Shown: positions 8,302 to 17,660 of the stretch, piece after piece
How positions within the stretch are numbered: position 1 is the first letter of the stretch
How the letters are laid out: each line of letters starts with the position of its first letter
Assembly: GCF_900110875.1 (NCBI RefSeq)
Contig: NZ_FOFM01000006.1
Coordinates: forward strand, 279,755 to 343,754
DNA length: 64,000 nt
Reading direction: 5' to 3'
Origin: Pseudovibrio axinellae
GTDB lineage: Bacteria; Pseudomonadota; Alphaproteobacteria; Rhizobiales; Stappiaceae
The notes under the pieces: model-generated
Told to the model about the DNA's origin: nothing
Database searches by the model: none
Seen by the model: the letters and a program-made list of their open reading frames with translations, nothing else
Made by a program: the position numbers and the translations under genes

Positions 8302-9132
8302 TCAGCTATCGCCAAAAAACTCAGCGTCATAGCCCATAGAGGCTTTCAGCAGTTCCTGCGTATAAGCTGTTTTGGGTGTGGAGTTACGCATCGCGTCCAC
8401 ATCCATCACCTCCACAACCTCACCAAACTGCATAACAGCAATCTCATCACACATATGCGCAACCACAGCCAAGTCATGCGTTACCATCACATAAGTCAGA
8501 TTATGCTCTTTGCGCAGCTCTGCAAAAAGGTTGAGAATCTCTGCCTGCACAGAAACATCCAGCGCCGAAGTTGGTTCATCCAACAACAAGATTTCCGGCT
8601 CAAGCATAAGCGCACGTGCAACTGCAACTCTCTGACGTTGACCACCAGAAAGCTGGTGTGGATAGCGGAACCGAAAATCAGCGCCAAGCCCAACATCATC
8701 CAGCGCACGCAGCACACGGCCATCAATACCGTCAAAACCGTGCAGCTTCAGCGGCTCCGAAAGCACCCGGTCAACCGTATGACGCGGGTGAAGAGACGCA
8801 TACGGGTCCTGAAACACCATCTGGATCTTACGAGCAAATGCCTTGTTGCGTTTATGCGAAACTGGAGCACCGTCTATATCGATCTCCCCATCCCAGCTCT
8901 CAACCAAACCGCACACAGCACGCAATACAGTTGACTTGCCAGAGCCAGATTCGCCAACAATGCCAAAACTGCCGCCTTGCTGCACACTGACGCTCACATT
9001 TTTCACCGCCTGAAAACGCTCGCTTCCTTCACCGAAGTACACATTGAGGTTTTTGATCTCAAGACGAGCATCAGCGGCTGTTTCTGCACTCAAACTCTTA
9101 GGTTCCATTAAAGCACTATCAGACACGGGCAT
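8302..9132 (-). CDS. Peptide ABC transporter ATP-binding protein (DppF/OppF type)
   Basis: The protein has 276 residues from the start at 9132, chosen because a GGAGG site lies 9 bases upstream. It overlaps the preceding ATPase gene by 14 bases. It has Walker A GESGSGKST, Q-loop MVFQDPYASLHPRHTV, signature LSGGQRQR, Walker B ILLLDEPTSALD and H-loop VTHDLAV. The C-terminal YTQELL segment is typical of the oligo/dipeptide ATPase tail. It should form a cytoplasmic heterodimer with the upstream DppD-like ATPase to power peptide or opine-like import. An alternative start gives MEPKS at 9108, but it has a weaker ribosome site. It is the last gene of the operon. Confidence 0.9.
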   Translation of the reverse strand: MPVSDSALMEPKSLSAETAADARLEIKNLNVYFGEGSERFQAVKNVSVSVQQGGSFGIVGESGSGKSTVLRAVCGLVESWDGEIDIDGAPVSHKRNKAFARKIQMVFQDPYASLHPRHTVDRVLSEPLKLHGFDGIDGRVLRALDDVGLGADFRFRYPHQLSGGQRQRVAVARALMLEPEILLLDEPTSALDVSVQAEILNLFAELRKEHNLTYVMVTHDLAVVAHMCDEIAVMQFGEVVEVMDVDAMRNSTPKTAYTQELLKASMGYDAEFFGDS

Positions 9133-9979
9133 CGACACTTGCCTCCTGCTTCCAGCTGTCTTGACGCTGCAACGCTTCCAGACGTCCCTTGGGCTCCTCA
9201 ATCCGTGGCAACGCATTCAGCAAACCACGCGTATAAGGATGGGTCGCTTTATGCAGCTCACTGGCCCGACAGGTTTCAACAATACGCCCCGCATACATAA
9301 TGATGATACGATCACAGAACGATGAGACAAGGTTCAGGTCATGGCTGATGAAGATCAGCCCCATCCCCCGCTCTTGCACCAGCTTATCCATAATCGCCAG
9401 CACCTTCATTTGCACAGTCACATCCAGCGCAGAGGTTGGTTCATCAGCAATCAGCAGCTGCGGATCAGTAATGAGCATCATCGCAATCATCACCCGTTGC
9501 CCCATTCCGCCTGAAAGCTCATGCGGGTACGAGCGAAACACGCGCTCAGGATTACGGATCTGCACAGCTTCCAGCATCTCCAGCGCACCCTGCCGGGCTT
9601 GCTTACGAGAGACCTTTGTATGCAAGCGTAGCGCTTCACAGATCTGCTTACCAACACTGTGAACAGGATTGAGAGAAAACTTGGGGTCCTGCATCACCAT
9701 AGAAATCTGGTGTCCCCGTATCTTCCGCATCTGCCGCTCTGAGTACTCAAGCAGGTTATCGCCGTTGAAGGTTATGGACTTTGCTTCCATTTGCCCTGGC
9801 GCACGGATCAACCGCAAAATACTGCGGCCTGTCATGGACTTGCCCGAGCCGCTCTCGCCCACGATACCCACACGTTCGCGTCCCACAGAAAACGAAATCC
9901 CACGCACGGCATCCACTGTGCCAGTGCGGGTCGGAAAGCGAACCCAAAGGTCCTCAACGCTTAAAAGCGTGTCACTCAT
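9119..9979 (-). CDS. Peptide ABC transporter ATP-binding protein (DppD/OppD type)
   Basis: This 286-residue ATPase has Walker A GESGSGKSM, Q-loop VMQDPKFSLNPVHSV, signature LSGGMGQRVMIAMML, Walker B LLIADEPTSALD and H-loop ISHDLNL. The C-terminal HPYTRGLLNALPRI segment is the usual oligopeptide ATPase end. The signature reads GGMGQR rather than the more usual GGMRQR, a common family variant. The gene lies 11 bp after the DppC-like permease and overlaps the next ATPase gene. It supplies one half of the nucleotide-binding pair. Confidence 0.9.
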   Translation of the reverse strand: MSDTLLSVEDLWVRFPTRTGTVDAVRGISFSVGRERVGIVGESGSGKSMTGRSILRLIRAPGQMEAKSITFNGDNLLEYSERQMRKIRGHQISMVMQDPKFSLNPVHSVGKQICEALRLHTKVSRKQARQGALEMLEAVQIRNPERVFRSYPHELSGGMGQRVMIAMMLITDPQLLIADEPTSALDVTVQMKVLAIMDKLVQERGMGLIFISHDLNLVSSFCDRIIIMYAGRIVETCRASELHKATHPYTRGLLNALPRIEEPKGRLEALQRQDSWKQEASVDARV

Positions 9980-9990
9980 GGTCCTCTCCC

Positions 9991-10932
9991 TTAGCTCTGG
10001 CTCTTTTTCGGATCAAGAATATCGCGCAAGCCGTCACCCAGCAGGTTGAAGCCCAATGATACGATAAAGATCGCCATACCCGGCATGGCAGCAACCCACC
10101 ACTGGTCCAGCACAAACTTACGCCCGGCAGAGATCATAGCCCCCCACTCCGGTTCAGGTGGCTGGGCACCAAGACCAAGGAAGCCAAGCCCCGCAGCAGT
10201 CAAGATGATGCCCGCCATATCCAACGTAACGCGAACAATGATAGAGGACAGACACAGCGGCCAGATATGACCGACAATGATGTGCATGATACCCGCACCC
10301 TGCAAACGCACAGCGCTAATGTAATCAGCATTGCGAATAGTTAGAGTTTCTGCTCGGGCAATCCGCGCATAAGGTGGCCACGCTGTTAGGCTGATAGCGA
10401 TAATCGCACTCTCAATACCTGCCCCGATCGCGGCAACAAATGCCAGCGCAAGCACAAGGCGAGGAAACGCAAGGAAGATATCAACCAGCCGCATCAGTAC
10501 CTGATCAACCCATCCACCAAGATAGCCTGCAACAGTCCCGATAAGCAGACCAAACACAGGCGCAGTGAATGCTACAATACCGACAATCAGCAGTGTGATG
10601 CGAGAACCATACACAAGGCGGCTATATATATCCCGGCCAAGTTCGTCTGTGCCCAGCAAATGGCCACTCGTCCCAGGAGCTAACAAACGCTTGGAAAGGT
10701 CTTGCGCATTGGGCTCTGTCGTTGCCAGCAACGGCGCAAACGCTGCGATCAGCACCAAACTAAAAATGATCAGAAAGCCAAGAAACGCGAGCTTATTCTC
10801 ATAGAGCTTCAGCCATCCAAGATAAAGCTGAACAGCACGCGCATGACCGCGAGAGGCAGGTGCATCAGAGCTAAGCCAGGCTTTCAAACCAGAGCGGGAT
10901 GGCACGTTAGATTTTACAGGTGCTGTTGTCAT
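9991..10932 (-). CDS. Peptide ABC transporter permease (DppC type)
   Basis: This 313-residue membrane protein has an N-terminal cytoplasmic extension (about 45 residues), a first transmembrane helix (KLAFLGFLIIFSLVLIAAF), the periplasmic segment GTDELGRDIYSRLVYGSR that is diagnostic of DppC/OppC, and five further helices. The EAA-type loop is seen around ADYISAVRLQGAGIMHIIVGHIWP, where the usual A-x-G region is AGIM. It overlaps the upstream DppB-like gene by four bases. It probably forms a heterodimeric channel with that protein. Confidence 0.9.
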   Translation of the reverse strand: MTTAPVKSNVPSRSGLKAWLSSDAPASRGHARAVQLYLGWLKLYENKLAFLGFLIIFSLVLIAAFAPLLATTEPNAQDLSKRLLAPGTSGHLLGTDELGRDIYSRLVYGSRITLLIVGIVAFTAPVFGLLIGTVAGYLGGWVDQVLMRLVDIFLAFPRLVLALAFVAAIGAGIESAIIAISLTAWPPYARIARAETLTIRNADYISAVRLQGAGIMHIIVGHIWPLCLSSIIVRVTLDMAGIILTAAGLGFLGLGAQPPEPEWGAMISAGRKFVLDQWWVAAMPGMAIFIVSLGFNLLGDGLRDILDPKKSQS

Positions 10933-11996
10933 CGTGCCCTCGGATCAACCACTTTGTACATAAAGTCAGAAAAGAGATTGAGGCCAACAAAGACAGCGCC
11001 AACCACAACAGTCCCCCCCATAACCGCATTCATATCGGCAGAGAGCAATGCATTGGTGATGTAGTTGCCCAACCCCGGCCACGAGAAGATAATCTCGGTA
11101 AGCACAGAACCTTCCAACAGGTTTGCATAGGACAGAGCAATCACCGTGATCAGCGGGATCATCACATTGGGCAGAGCATGGCGCCAGATGACAGCCGTTT
11201 CAGAAACACCTTTAACGCGCGCGGTGGTGATGTATTCCTGAGAAAATTGCTCCAGCATAAAAGAACGAGTCATGCGGGAAATGTAAGCAATGGAATAGTA
11301 GCCAAGAATGCTCGCAGGCAGGATGATGTGACTCACCGCATTCCAAAAGATTGTAAAATCGCCCTCAAGCAAACTATCAATCAAAATCATTCCAGTGACT
11401 GAGGGAATAATATCTTCATAGTAGATCTCGATCCGGCCCGGGCCACCAACCCAGCCAAGAATTCCGTAGAAAATCAGCAGGCCCATCAGGCCAAACCAGA
11501 AGATCGGCATGGAATAGCCAAACAACCCAACAAGGCGGATGAGTTGATCAGGCCAGCGACCTTCATTCACGGCAGCCAAAACCCCCATCGGCACACCAAT
11601 GCCAACACCAGCAATGGTCGCCAGTGTTGCAAGCTCCAATGTCGCCGGAAAAACGCGGGCAATATCTTCAACAACGGGCCGCGCTGTCAGCGTCGACATC
11701 CCAAAGTCACCCACCGCCACTTGCTTCAAAAACAGCCAGAACTGCACATACAGCGGCTGATCAAGGCCCATAGCTTTGTAAGCAGCATCATAAATTTCTT
11801 GTGTGGCGCGCTCGCCAACAACCGACAAAACCGGATCAACAGGCATGACGCGCGCAATAATAAAGGTGACGAAAAGAAGCCCTACCATGGTGATGGCAAC
11901 GGAGAAAAGGCCAGCGATTAAACCTTTTAAAACCTTGTAGAGCGGCGAGGAAACCCCTCGCCGCGCCACAGTCGCTGTAGAGTCAGCGATGCTCAT
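10929..11996 (-). CDS. Peptide ABC transporter permease (DppB type)
   Basis: At 355 residues it is slightly longer than usual DppB. After a 30-residue cytoplasmic lead, the first helix VAITMVGLLFVTFIIARVM is followed by PVDPV and a periplasmic stretch with YKAMGLDQPLYVQFWLFL, typical of the group. The C-terminal half has the transport domain with ITTARVKGVSETAVIWRHALPN as the EAA coupling loop. The gene is 16 bp downstream of the binding-protein gene with no stem-loop in between, unlike the other importers here. Together with DppC, D and F it completes the importer. Confidence 0.9.
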   Translation of the reverse strand: MSIADSTATVARRGVSSPLYKVLKGLIAGLFSVAITMVGLLFVTFIIARVMPVDPVLSVVGERATQEIYDAAYKAMGLDQPLYVQFWLFLKQVAVGDFGMSTLTARPVVEDIARVFPATLELATLATIAGVGIGVPMGVLAAVNEGRWPDQLIRLVGLFGYSMPIFWFGLMGLLIFYGILGWVGGPGRIEIYYEDIIPSVTGMILIDSLLEGDFTIFWNAVSHIILPASILGYYSIAYISRMTRSFMLEQFSQEYITTARVKGVSETAVIWRHALPNVMIPLITVIALSYANLLEGSVLTEIIFSWPGLGNYITNALLSADMNAVMGGTVVVGAVFVGLNLFSDFMYKVVDPRAR

Positions 11997-12012
11997 TTGT
12001 TACCAGCCAATC

Positions 12013-13623
12013 CTATTTTTTTACAGGCCAGTAGAATACATCGGTGATAGCGCCGCCTGGATTGAAGCCAGTTACACTTGCACCCATGGAGTTTTGCTCA
12101 ATTTGCTGGAACATAACTGCAAATGGAGCCTCCTTCTGGAAGACCTTCTGGGCTTCAACATACATAGTTGCACGCTTCTCGCGGTCACTCTCCTGAACAG
12201 CTAGATCAGTCAAAACGGTCAGGTCTTTTGCTGGGTAAGCATTACGCCATGCCAGCTTGCCCGTCAGCTTGGCTTCATCTGAGTTGTTCGGGTTGTTTGC
12301 AAAGGTATCAGCATTTGTATGCGGATCCGGGTAGTCTGGTCCCCATGCGCCAAGGTAGATCTGGAAGTCACGCGCGCGGTAACGACCAAGGATCTGTTTA
12401 CCGGTGCCCTGCGAGATGGAAGCACGAATACCTGCCTGGCCAAACGTATTTTGCAGGCTCTGCGCAATCTCTACACGTTCAGTCACGTTACGGACAATGA
12501 ACTCAACATCAAAACCATCAGCATAGCCAGCCTGCTCCAAAAGCTCTTTCGCCTTTGCAACATTCAAGGAGTAAGGCGTATCCTTCAGTTCACCCATATA
12601 GGTCTGTGGAAGGAACGCTTGTTGAATAGTGTACTGCCCCTTCAGGAAAGAGCCAGCCATGCCTTTGTAGTCGACAAGGTACTTCAGCGCTTCAGCAACC
12701 TTCGGATGGGAAAGTGCCTTATCCTTCTGGTTGAACGAAATGTACATCAGCCGGCCACGCAGCGTGTCTTCTACCTTAAGGTCTTCATTGGTAGAAATCG
12801 CAGCAATGTCTTCAGGAGACAGGTGACGGGCAACATCAACGTCGCCTTTTTCCAACATCAAACGCTGAGAGGCAGATTCTGCGACATGGCGTACAATAAC
12901 GCGCTTCATCGCAACTTCACCGCGCCAGTATCCAGGAACAGCAGTCAGTGAGTAGGACTCACTTGGCTTCCAGTTCTGCAGTTTAAACGCCCCGGAACCC
13001 GCTGAGTTTGTTTTCAGCCAGCCATTCCCCCAGTCGCCGTCAACTTCGTTGGACTTGACCAGCTCACTATCCACGATAGAAGCGATCGCAGAGGTGAAAC
13101 AGTTCAGCACGAATGACGGCGCATATTTCTTGTCAGTGGTGATCTGGAACGTGTTCTCATCAACGGCTTTGATTGTCTCGCTCATGTTCTCAGGCGTGAA
13201 ACCAAATTGCGTCAGGATGAAAGACGGCGTTTTCTTCATCGCGACGGCGCGGCGCAGGCTGTACTCAGCATCCTTCGCAGTGACTGCGTTACCAGAGTGG
13301 AACTTGATGCCTTCGCGCATCTTAAAAGTAAAAGTCTTCCCGTCCTCTGAGATCTCCCAGCTGGTCGCCAGCCCTGGCTCATAACCTTTTGCCAGATCAG
13401 ATGGATTTAACTGCACCAAACGATCATAAATATTGTTCACCATATCCATGCCAGAAAACTCAAACATTTCCTGCGGATCGAGAGAAATGAGGTCATCAAT
13501 ACGGTCAGCAACGATAAGCATGCTTGGAGGTGTGGCAGCTCCAGCTTCAGTGATAACGCCTGAAATTGGCATGGCAACACTTGCAGCAAGTGCAAGCGAA
13601 AGAAGACTACGCTTAAATTTCAT
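12013..13623 (-). CDS. Peptide/opine-type ABC transporter substrate-binding protein
   Basis: This 536-residue periplasmic binding protein of family 5 has a signal peptide (KRSLLSLALAASVAMPISGV, cleavage near AGAA-TPPS). The mature chain starts ILIVADRIDDLISLDP-like and contains the family signature region YDRLVQLNP and TFKMREGIKFHSGNAVTAKD. It should capture peptides or peptide-like ligands for the four downstream proteins. As first gene of the operon it probably carries the promoter in the 13624-13940 gap. The true ligand cannot be read from sequence; family members also bind opines, glutathione or nickel complexes. Confidence 0.9.
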   Translation of the reverse strand: MKFKRSLLSLALAASVAMPISGVITEAGAATPPSMLIVADRIDDLISLDPQEMFEFSGMDMVNNIYDRLVQLNPSDLAKGYEPGLATSWEISEDGKTFTFKMREGIKFHSGNAVTAKDAEYSLRRAVAMKKTPSFILTQFGFTPENMSETIKAVDENTFQITTDKKYAPSFVLNCFTSAIASIVDSELVKSNEVDGDWGNGWLKTNSAGSGAFKLQNWKPSESYSLTAVPGYWRGEVAMKRVIVRHVAESASQRLMLEKGDVDVARHLSPEDIAAISTNEDLKVEDTLRGRLMYISFNQKDKALSHPKVAEALKYLVDYKGMAGSFLKGQYTIQQAFLPQTYMGELKDTPYSLNVAKAKELLEQAGYADGFDVEFIVRNVTERVEIAQSLQNTFGQAGIRASISQGTGKQILGRYRARDFQIYLGAWGPDYPDPHTNADTFANNPNNSDEAKLTGKLAWRNAYPAKDLTVLTDLAVQESDREKRATMYVEAQKVFQKEAPFAVMFQQIEQNSMGASVTGFNPGGAITDVFYWPVKK

Positions 13624-13940
13624 TTAAAGATGCTCCCCTATTTTATAAGGCCTTCACAGCACTGTCCCAGTGAAGACAAAATATTTGTGAAGGCATACAA
13701 ATACCGCCACTGATTAAATTGTTTCACTTTTTAAATAACCGAACAAGTACCCTGGGTTGAGCAGCTTCAAAGACTGCCCTTCAATACCCCTCTCTTCTCC
13801 CTCGATTTTCTAGCTCGTCTTGCTGCTTTCACCGCACATAAAACGCTGCCTTATGCGCCTGTCAGTTGCTGTCGCAATCCTGCAATGGTAGGTGATATTT
13901 CAATGATTTAATCGTTTGAATATGAGGCTATACCACCCCC
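13624..13940. other. Promoter region of the peptide ABC operon
   Basis: About 317 bases without a supported gene. The stretch next to 13623 should hold the promoter and leader of the minus-strand peptide operon. I see no palindromic operator. It ends at the terminator of the sugar operon. Confidence 0.45.
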
Positions 13941-13971
13941 AAAAAGAAAACGCCGCGCACAAGGCGCAGCG
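13941..13971 (-). terminator. Terminator of the sugar ABC operon
   Basis: Read on the minus strand, a GC-rich hairpin (CGCTGCGC / GCGCGGCG with one mismatch, 5-nt loop) is followed by TTTTCTTTTT. It lies about 50 bases past the stop of the minus-strand sugar ATPase gene, so it is a good rho-independent terminator for that operon. Confidence 0.75.
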
Positions 13972-14019
13972 TAAAAGTAAAATGCCAATTTGGAGTGAGG
14001 TTGTGACAAAATTTATTTG

Positions 14020-15147
14020 TCACGCGCCTTCAAGAGCACCCGTCTTTTTTGGTTGCCCCAACGGCATAACCTTGGAAACCGCGAATCCGTCACCACGAAA
14101 CACCTGTGCGTGCTCACGATCGAATTTCACCAAACAGCTTTCTCCGGCCCGAACCTGCGCATCGCCCCGTCCCTGAACGGTGATCAAAGCCCCGTTAGAA
14201 AGACGCATATGCAAGAAGTGGCTCTCGCCCAGTTCTTCGATAACTTCAATTTTGCCAGAAAGATCGCCCGTTGTACCGGCCCCAAGGTGTTCAGGGCGGA
14301 TCCCGTATTCAATGCGCTCGCCAACGCTCAGGCCATCAGGCACGACGTCAACCTTTACGGGTTCAGACCCAGCCACAGAAACCTCAACACCGCTCTCAGC
14401 CACAGAGACGACCGTTGCCTCAATAAAATTCATCTTTGGAGAGCCAATGAAACCTGCCACAAACTTATTGCGCGGTCGGTGATAAAGCTCCAGCGGAGAG
14501 CCAACCTGCTCAATGCGCCCAGCGTTCAGCACGACAATCCGGTCTGCAAGCGTCATGGCTTCCACCTGATCGTGGGTGACGTAAACCATGGTCGCGTCCA
14601 TATCCTGATGCAGCTTGGCAATCTCGATGCGCATCTGCACGCGCAAAGAGGCATCAAGGTTGGAAAGTGGCTCATCAAACAGGAAGACTTTAGGGTTGCG
14701 GACAATCGCACGCCCAATCGCAACACGCTGGCGCTGTCCACCAGAAAGCTGCTTGGGTTGGCGTTCGAGCAATGGTGTAAGCTCAAGAATGCGAGCAGCC
14801 TCCATCACCTTGTCTTTAATATCCTTTTTCGAGTGCTTTGAAAGCTGAAGCCCAAAAGCCATGTTCTCATAAACACTCATATGCGGATAAAGCGCGTAGC
14901 TTTGGAACACCATGGCAATTCTGCGTTCCTTAGGGGAGCACTGGTTTACCAGCTCCCCATCAATGAACATCTCACCATCAGAAATATCCTCAAGCCCGGC
15001 AATCAGGCGCAGCAAGGTTGACTTGCCACAGCCCGAAGGCCCAACAAAGACGATCAGCTCACGGTCTTTGATCTGCAAATCAACACCGTGAATGATCCGG
15101 GTTGACCCGAAATCCTTGACGATACCCTTTAGTGTTACATCTGCCAT
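14020..15147 (-). CDS. Sugar ABC transporter ATP-binding protein (UgpC/MalK/AglK type)
   Basis: This 375-residue CUT1 ATPase has Walker A GPSGCGKST (about 36-44), Q-loop FQSYALYPHM, signature LSGGQRQRV, Walker B VFLFDEPLSNLD and H-loop VTHDQVEAMTLADR. The C-terminal 130 residues form the TOBE/MalK regulatory domain (GIRPEHLG). It probably works as a cytoplasmic homodimer energising the two upstream permeases. It is last in the operon, 15 bp after the alpha-glucosidase gene. The gene order binding protein, permease, permease, glucosidase, ATPase matches that known for the rhizobial agl operon. Confidence 0.9.
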   Translation of the reverse strand: MADVTLKGIVKDFGSTRIIHGVDLQIKDRELIVFVGPSGCGKSTLLRLIAGLEDISDGEMFIDGELVNQCSPKERRIAMVFQSYALYPHMSVYENMAFGLQLSKHSKKDIKDKVMEAARILELTPLLERQPKQLSGGQRQRVAIGRAIVRNPKVFLFDEPLSNLDASLRVQMRIEIAKLHQDMDATMVYVTHDQVEAMTLADRIVVLNAGRIEQVGSPLELYHRPRNKFVAGFIGSPKMNFIEATVVSVAESGVEVSVAGSEPVKVDVVPDGLSVGERIEYGIRPEHLGAGTTGDLSGKIEVIEELGESHFLHMRLSNGALITVQGRGDAQVRAGESCLVKFDREHAQVFRGDGFAVSKVMPLGQPKKTGALEGA

Positions 15148-15162
15148 GGTATTGCCCTCAGC

Positions 15163-16827
15163 TTAGTTCTTAGAGATTTGCAAGTAAGCCACTTGCCAAG
15201 CTGGCAGGGTGAGCGCCTCGCCGTCCATTCCAGCACTAAATCCATGCCCGTCCAGTAAAGTAGAAGAGCTGTACGCTCCCAGTGCAACACTCATAGGCTC
15301 ATTCGTCAGGTTAAAGACGCAAAGCATTTTCTCTCCCTCATACTCACGTACAAACGCCAGAACGTCCTCTCCCAGATCAACAAACTCCAAAGACCCTTTC
15401 TGCAGCACTTTCCGGCCCTTACGCCAATGAAGGTATTTTGCAGTCCGGCGCATGGCAGAGGTCTCATCACCAGCCTGCACTTCGGCACAGTGCTCCAGAT
15501 GTTCGCCAGCCATTGGCAGCCATGGCTTGCCAGAGGTAAACCCGCCATCTTTGGTCCATGCAATCGGCGTACGACACCCATCGCGGCCCTTAAACTCAGG
15601 CCAGAACTCAATTCCATATGGATCTTGCAGCTCTTCAAAAGCAACATCAGCTTCCTTAAAGCCCAGCTCTTCTCCCTGATAGATACAGGGGCTGCCGCGT
15701 AATGAAGCGCTCAAAGCCATCAGAACAGGCGTTGCAACCTGCGGATCAACACCCTCCGGCAACCGCGAGCCCATGCGCTTCACATCGTGGTTGGACATCG
15801 CCCAGCTAGGCCAGCCGTCAGTTACAACCTCCTGCAGCTTCGCGACACGTTCGCGCACATATTGGGCGGTTGGCGTACCGGAAAGCAGGTCAAAACTATA
15901 CGCCATATGCAGACGGTTGTTGCCGCTGGTATATTGCGCCATAACTTGGCTTGCTTCGTGCCCGGCCCCAATTTCGCCAACAGTCGTGGTGTTGGGAAAC
16001 TCATCCATCACACCGCGCAAACGCTCAAGAAATGTCAGGTTCTCAGGCTGGGTCTTGTCAAACTTGTGATCCTGGAATGCATAAGGGTTAACGCCCATCA
16101 CATCAGCGAGACTGTCGGGGTCGCCGTAAGGTGGGTTATCACGCAACTGTTTATCATGAACATAAAAGTTCACGGTATCCAGACGGAAGCCATCAACACC
16201 CAGCTCCAGCCAGAATCGGCCCGCATCAAGCACTGCCTGCTGGACTTCCTCACAATGGAAATTCAGGTCAGGCTGTGACCGCAGGAAGTTATGCAAATAG
16301 TATTGGCAACGTCGGCTATCCCACTGCCATGCGGACCCACCAAAAAGGGAAAGCCAGTTGTTTGGCGCAGACCCATCGGCTTTAGGATCGGCCCACACAT
16401 ACCAGTCAGACTTACTATTGGTCTTGTTGCGACGACTTTCCTTAAACCACTCATGCTCTTCTGATGTATGCGAGATCACCAGGTCGATCAAAACACGAAG
16501 GCCCATTTCATGTGCTTTGCTCACCAGCGCTTTAAAGTCATCCAGTGTTCCGAACATCGGATCAACCGCTTCATAGTCGGACACGTCATACCCAAAGTCC
16601 GCCATGGGAGACTTCATGAAAGGAGAAATCCAGATCGCATCTGCGCCCAGCTGTGAAATATACTCCAGACGCCCTGTGATTCCAGGAAGATCACCAATGC
16701 CATCACCGTTGCTATCGGCAAAAGAACGTGGGTAGATCTGATAGATGACAGCGCCCCGCCACCAATCTTGATCATTGGCCAGAACCTGATGGCTTGTGTT
16801 TTTGTTGATTGGGGTTGAAAGGTTCAT
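15163..16827 (-). CDS. GH13 alpha-glucosidase / oligo-1,6-glucosidase type
   Basis: The start at 16827 (MNLSTPINKN, 554 residues) fits the intercistronic spacing of 5 bp and an AAGGAT site. A longer in-frame start would sit inside the permease gene. The protein has the GH13 TIM barrel: WWRGAVIYQIYPRSF (22-36), DLVISHTS region I, GFRLDTVNF with nucleophile D217, VGEIGAG with acid/base E285, and SNHDVKR with D348. A C-terminal beta domain follows. There is no signal peptide, so it acts in the cytoplasm, hydrolysing imported alpha-glucosides such as maltose, sucrose, isomaltose or trehalulose. Exact linkage preference is not decided by these motifs. It is part of the LacI-controlled sugar operon. 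Confidence 0.92.
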   Translation of the reverse strand: MNLSTPINKNTSHQVLANDQDWWRGAVIYQIYPRSFADSNGDGIGDLPGITGRLEYISQLGADAIWISPFMKSPMADFGYDVSDYEAVDPMFGTLDDFKALVSKAHEMGLRVLIDLVISHTSEEHEWFKESRRNKTNSKSDWYVWADPKADGSAPNNWLSLFGGSAWQWDSRRCQYYLHNFLRSQPDLNFHCEEVQQAVLDAGRFWLELGVDGFRLDTVNFYVHDKQLRDNPPYGDPDSLADVMGVNPYAFQDHKFDKTQPENLTFLERLRGVMDEFPNTTTVGEIGAGHEASQVMAQYTSGNNRLHMAYSFDLLSGTPTAQYVRERVAKLQEVVTDGWPSWAMSNHDVKRMGSRLPEGVDPQVATPVLMALSASLRGSPCIYQGEELGFKEADVAFEELQDPYGIEFWPEFKGRDGCRTPIAWTKDGGFTSGKPWLPMAGEHLEHCAEVQAGDETSAMRRTAKYLHWRKGRKVLQKGSLEFVDLGEDVLAFVREYEGEKMLCVFNLTNEPMSVALGAYSSSTLLDGHGFSAGMDGEALTLPAWQVAYLQISKN

Positions 16828-16832
16828 TCCAG

Positions 16833-17660
16833 TTATCCTTTGACCGCGCCAGCTGTCAGGCCCGCAACGATTTTCCGTTGAAATACAAGTACAAGAACCA
16901 CGATAGGGACGGTTACAAGTACAGAAGCAGCCATGATATTGCCCCATGGCAATTCATACTTAGATGCACCGGACATAAGCGCGATAGCCACCGGTACAGT
17001 GCGAACTTCGTTAGATAAGGTGAAGGTGAGCGCGAACAGGAACTCGTTCCATGCGCCAATAAAGGCCAGCAAACCTGTTGTGACCATGGCCGGCCACATC
17101 AAAGGCAGGAAGATCCGGCGCACGATGGTTAGGGGAGATGCGCCGTCCACGACAGCAGCTTCTTCCAGTTCTTTAGGCAACTCTTTCATAAAGGTCGTCA
17201 GCACCCAAACTGTAAACGGCAACGTCAACACGGTGTTGGGGATGATCAGTCCGGGAAGCGAGTTGTAAAGCCCCATAGAGCGGATCAGCTCATACATGCC
17301 AGACAGGATCGCAACCTGTGGGAACATGGAGACTGACAGGATTGTCATCAACAACAGGCCGCGCCCCCGAAAATGAACGCGAGCCAATGCATAAGAGGCC
17401 GTTACCGCAATTATGAGCGATAAAACCACGACAGACGTCGCAACAATCACCGAGTTCAAAATGTTGCGGCCAAAGGGCTGTTCATTAAAGATGGCAAAGT
17501 AACTGCTAAGGTCGAAGCTGGTTGGCAATGCAGAAGGGTTAAACAACTCCTGCCCACTTCTAAAGCTTGTGATAATTGCGTAGTAAAACGGAAAAACCGA
17601 GAACACCACCACCACAACAACAAGCGCATAAAAGAGAACGGTCTTCAGCTGTCGGTTCAT
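16833..17660 (-). CDS. Sugar ABC transporter permease (MalG/ThuG/AglG type)
   Basis: This 275-residue inner-membrane protein has six predicted helices, starting with VLFYALVVVVVVFSVFPFYYAIITSF. The EAA coupling loop is ELEEAAVVDGASPLTIVRRIFLPLMWP. The W-N-E-F-L-F-A-L-T-F segment after the loop is typical of CUT1 MalG-like permeases. It overlaps the upstream permease gene by four bases (ATGA), indicating coupled synthesis of the permease heterodimer. The alpha-glucosidase gene starts 5 bp downstream. Confidence 0.9.
   Translation of the reverse strand: MNRQLKTVLFYALVVVVVVFSVFPFYYAIITSFRSGQELFNPSALPTSFDLSSYFAIFNEQPFGRNILNSVIVATSVVVLSLIIAVTASYALARVHFRGRGLLLMTILSVSMFPQVAILSGMYELIRSMGLYNSLPGLIIPNTVLTLPFTVWVLTTFMKELPKELEEAAVVDGASPLTIVRRIFLPLMWPAMVTTGLLAFIGAWNEFLFALTFTLSNEVRTVPVAIALMSGASKYELPWGNIMAASVLVTVPIVVLVLVFQRKIVAGLTAGAVKG

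Noticed and set aside
16828..16947. Longer N-terminus for the alpha-glucosidase
   Set aside because: It would lie inside the upstream permease gene and encodes an unusual cysteine-rich segment; the start at 16827 has normal spacing.
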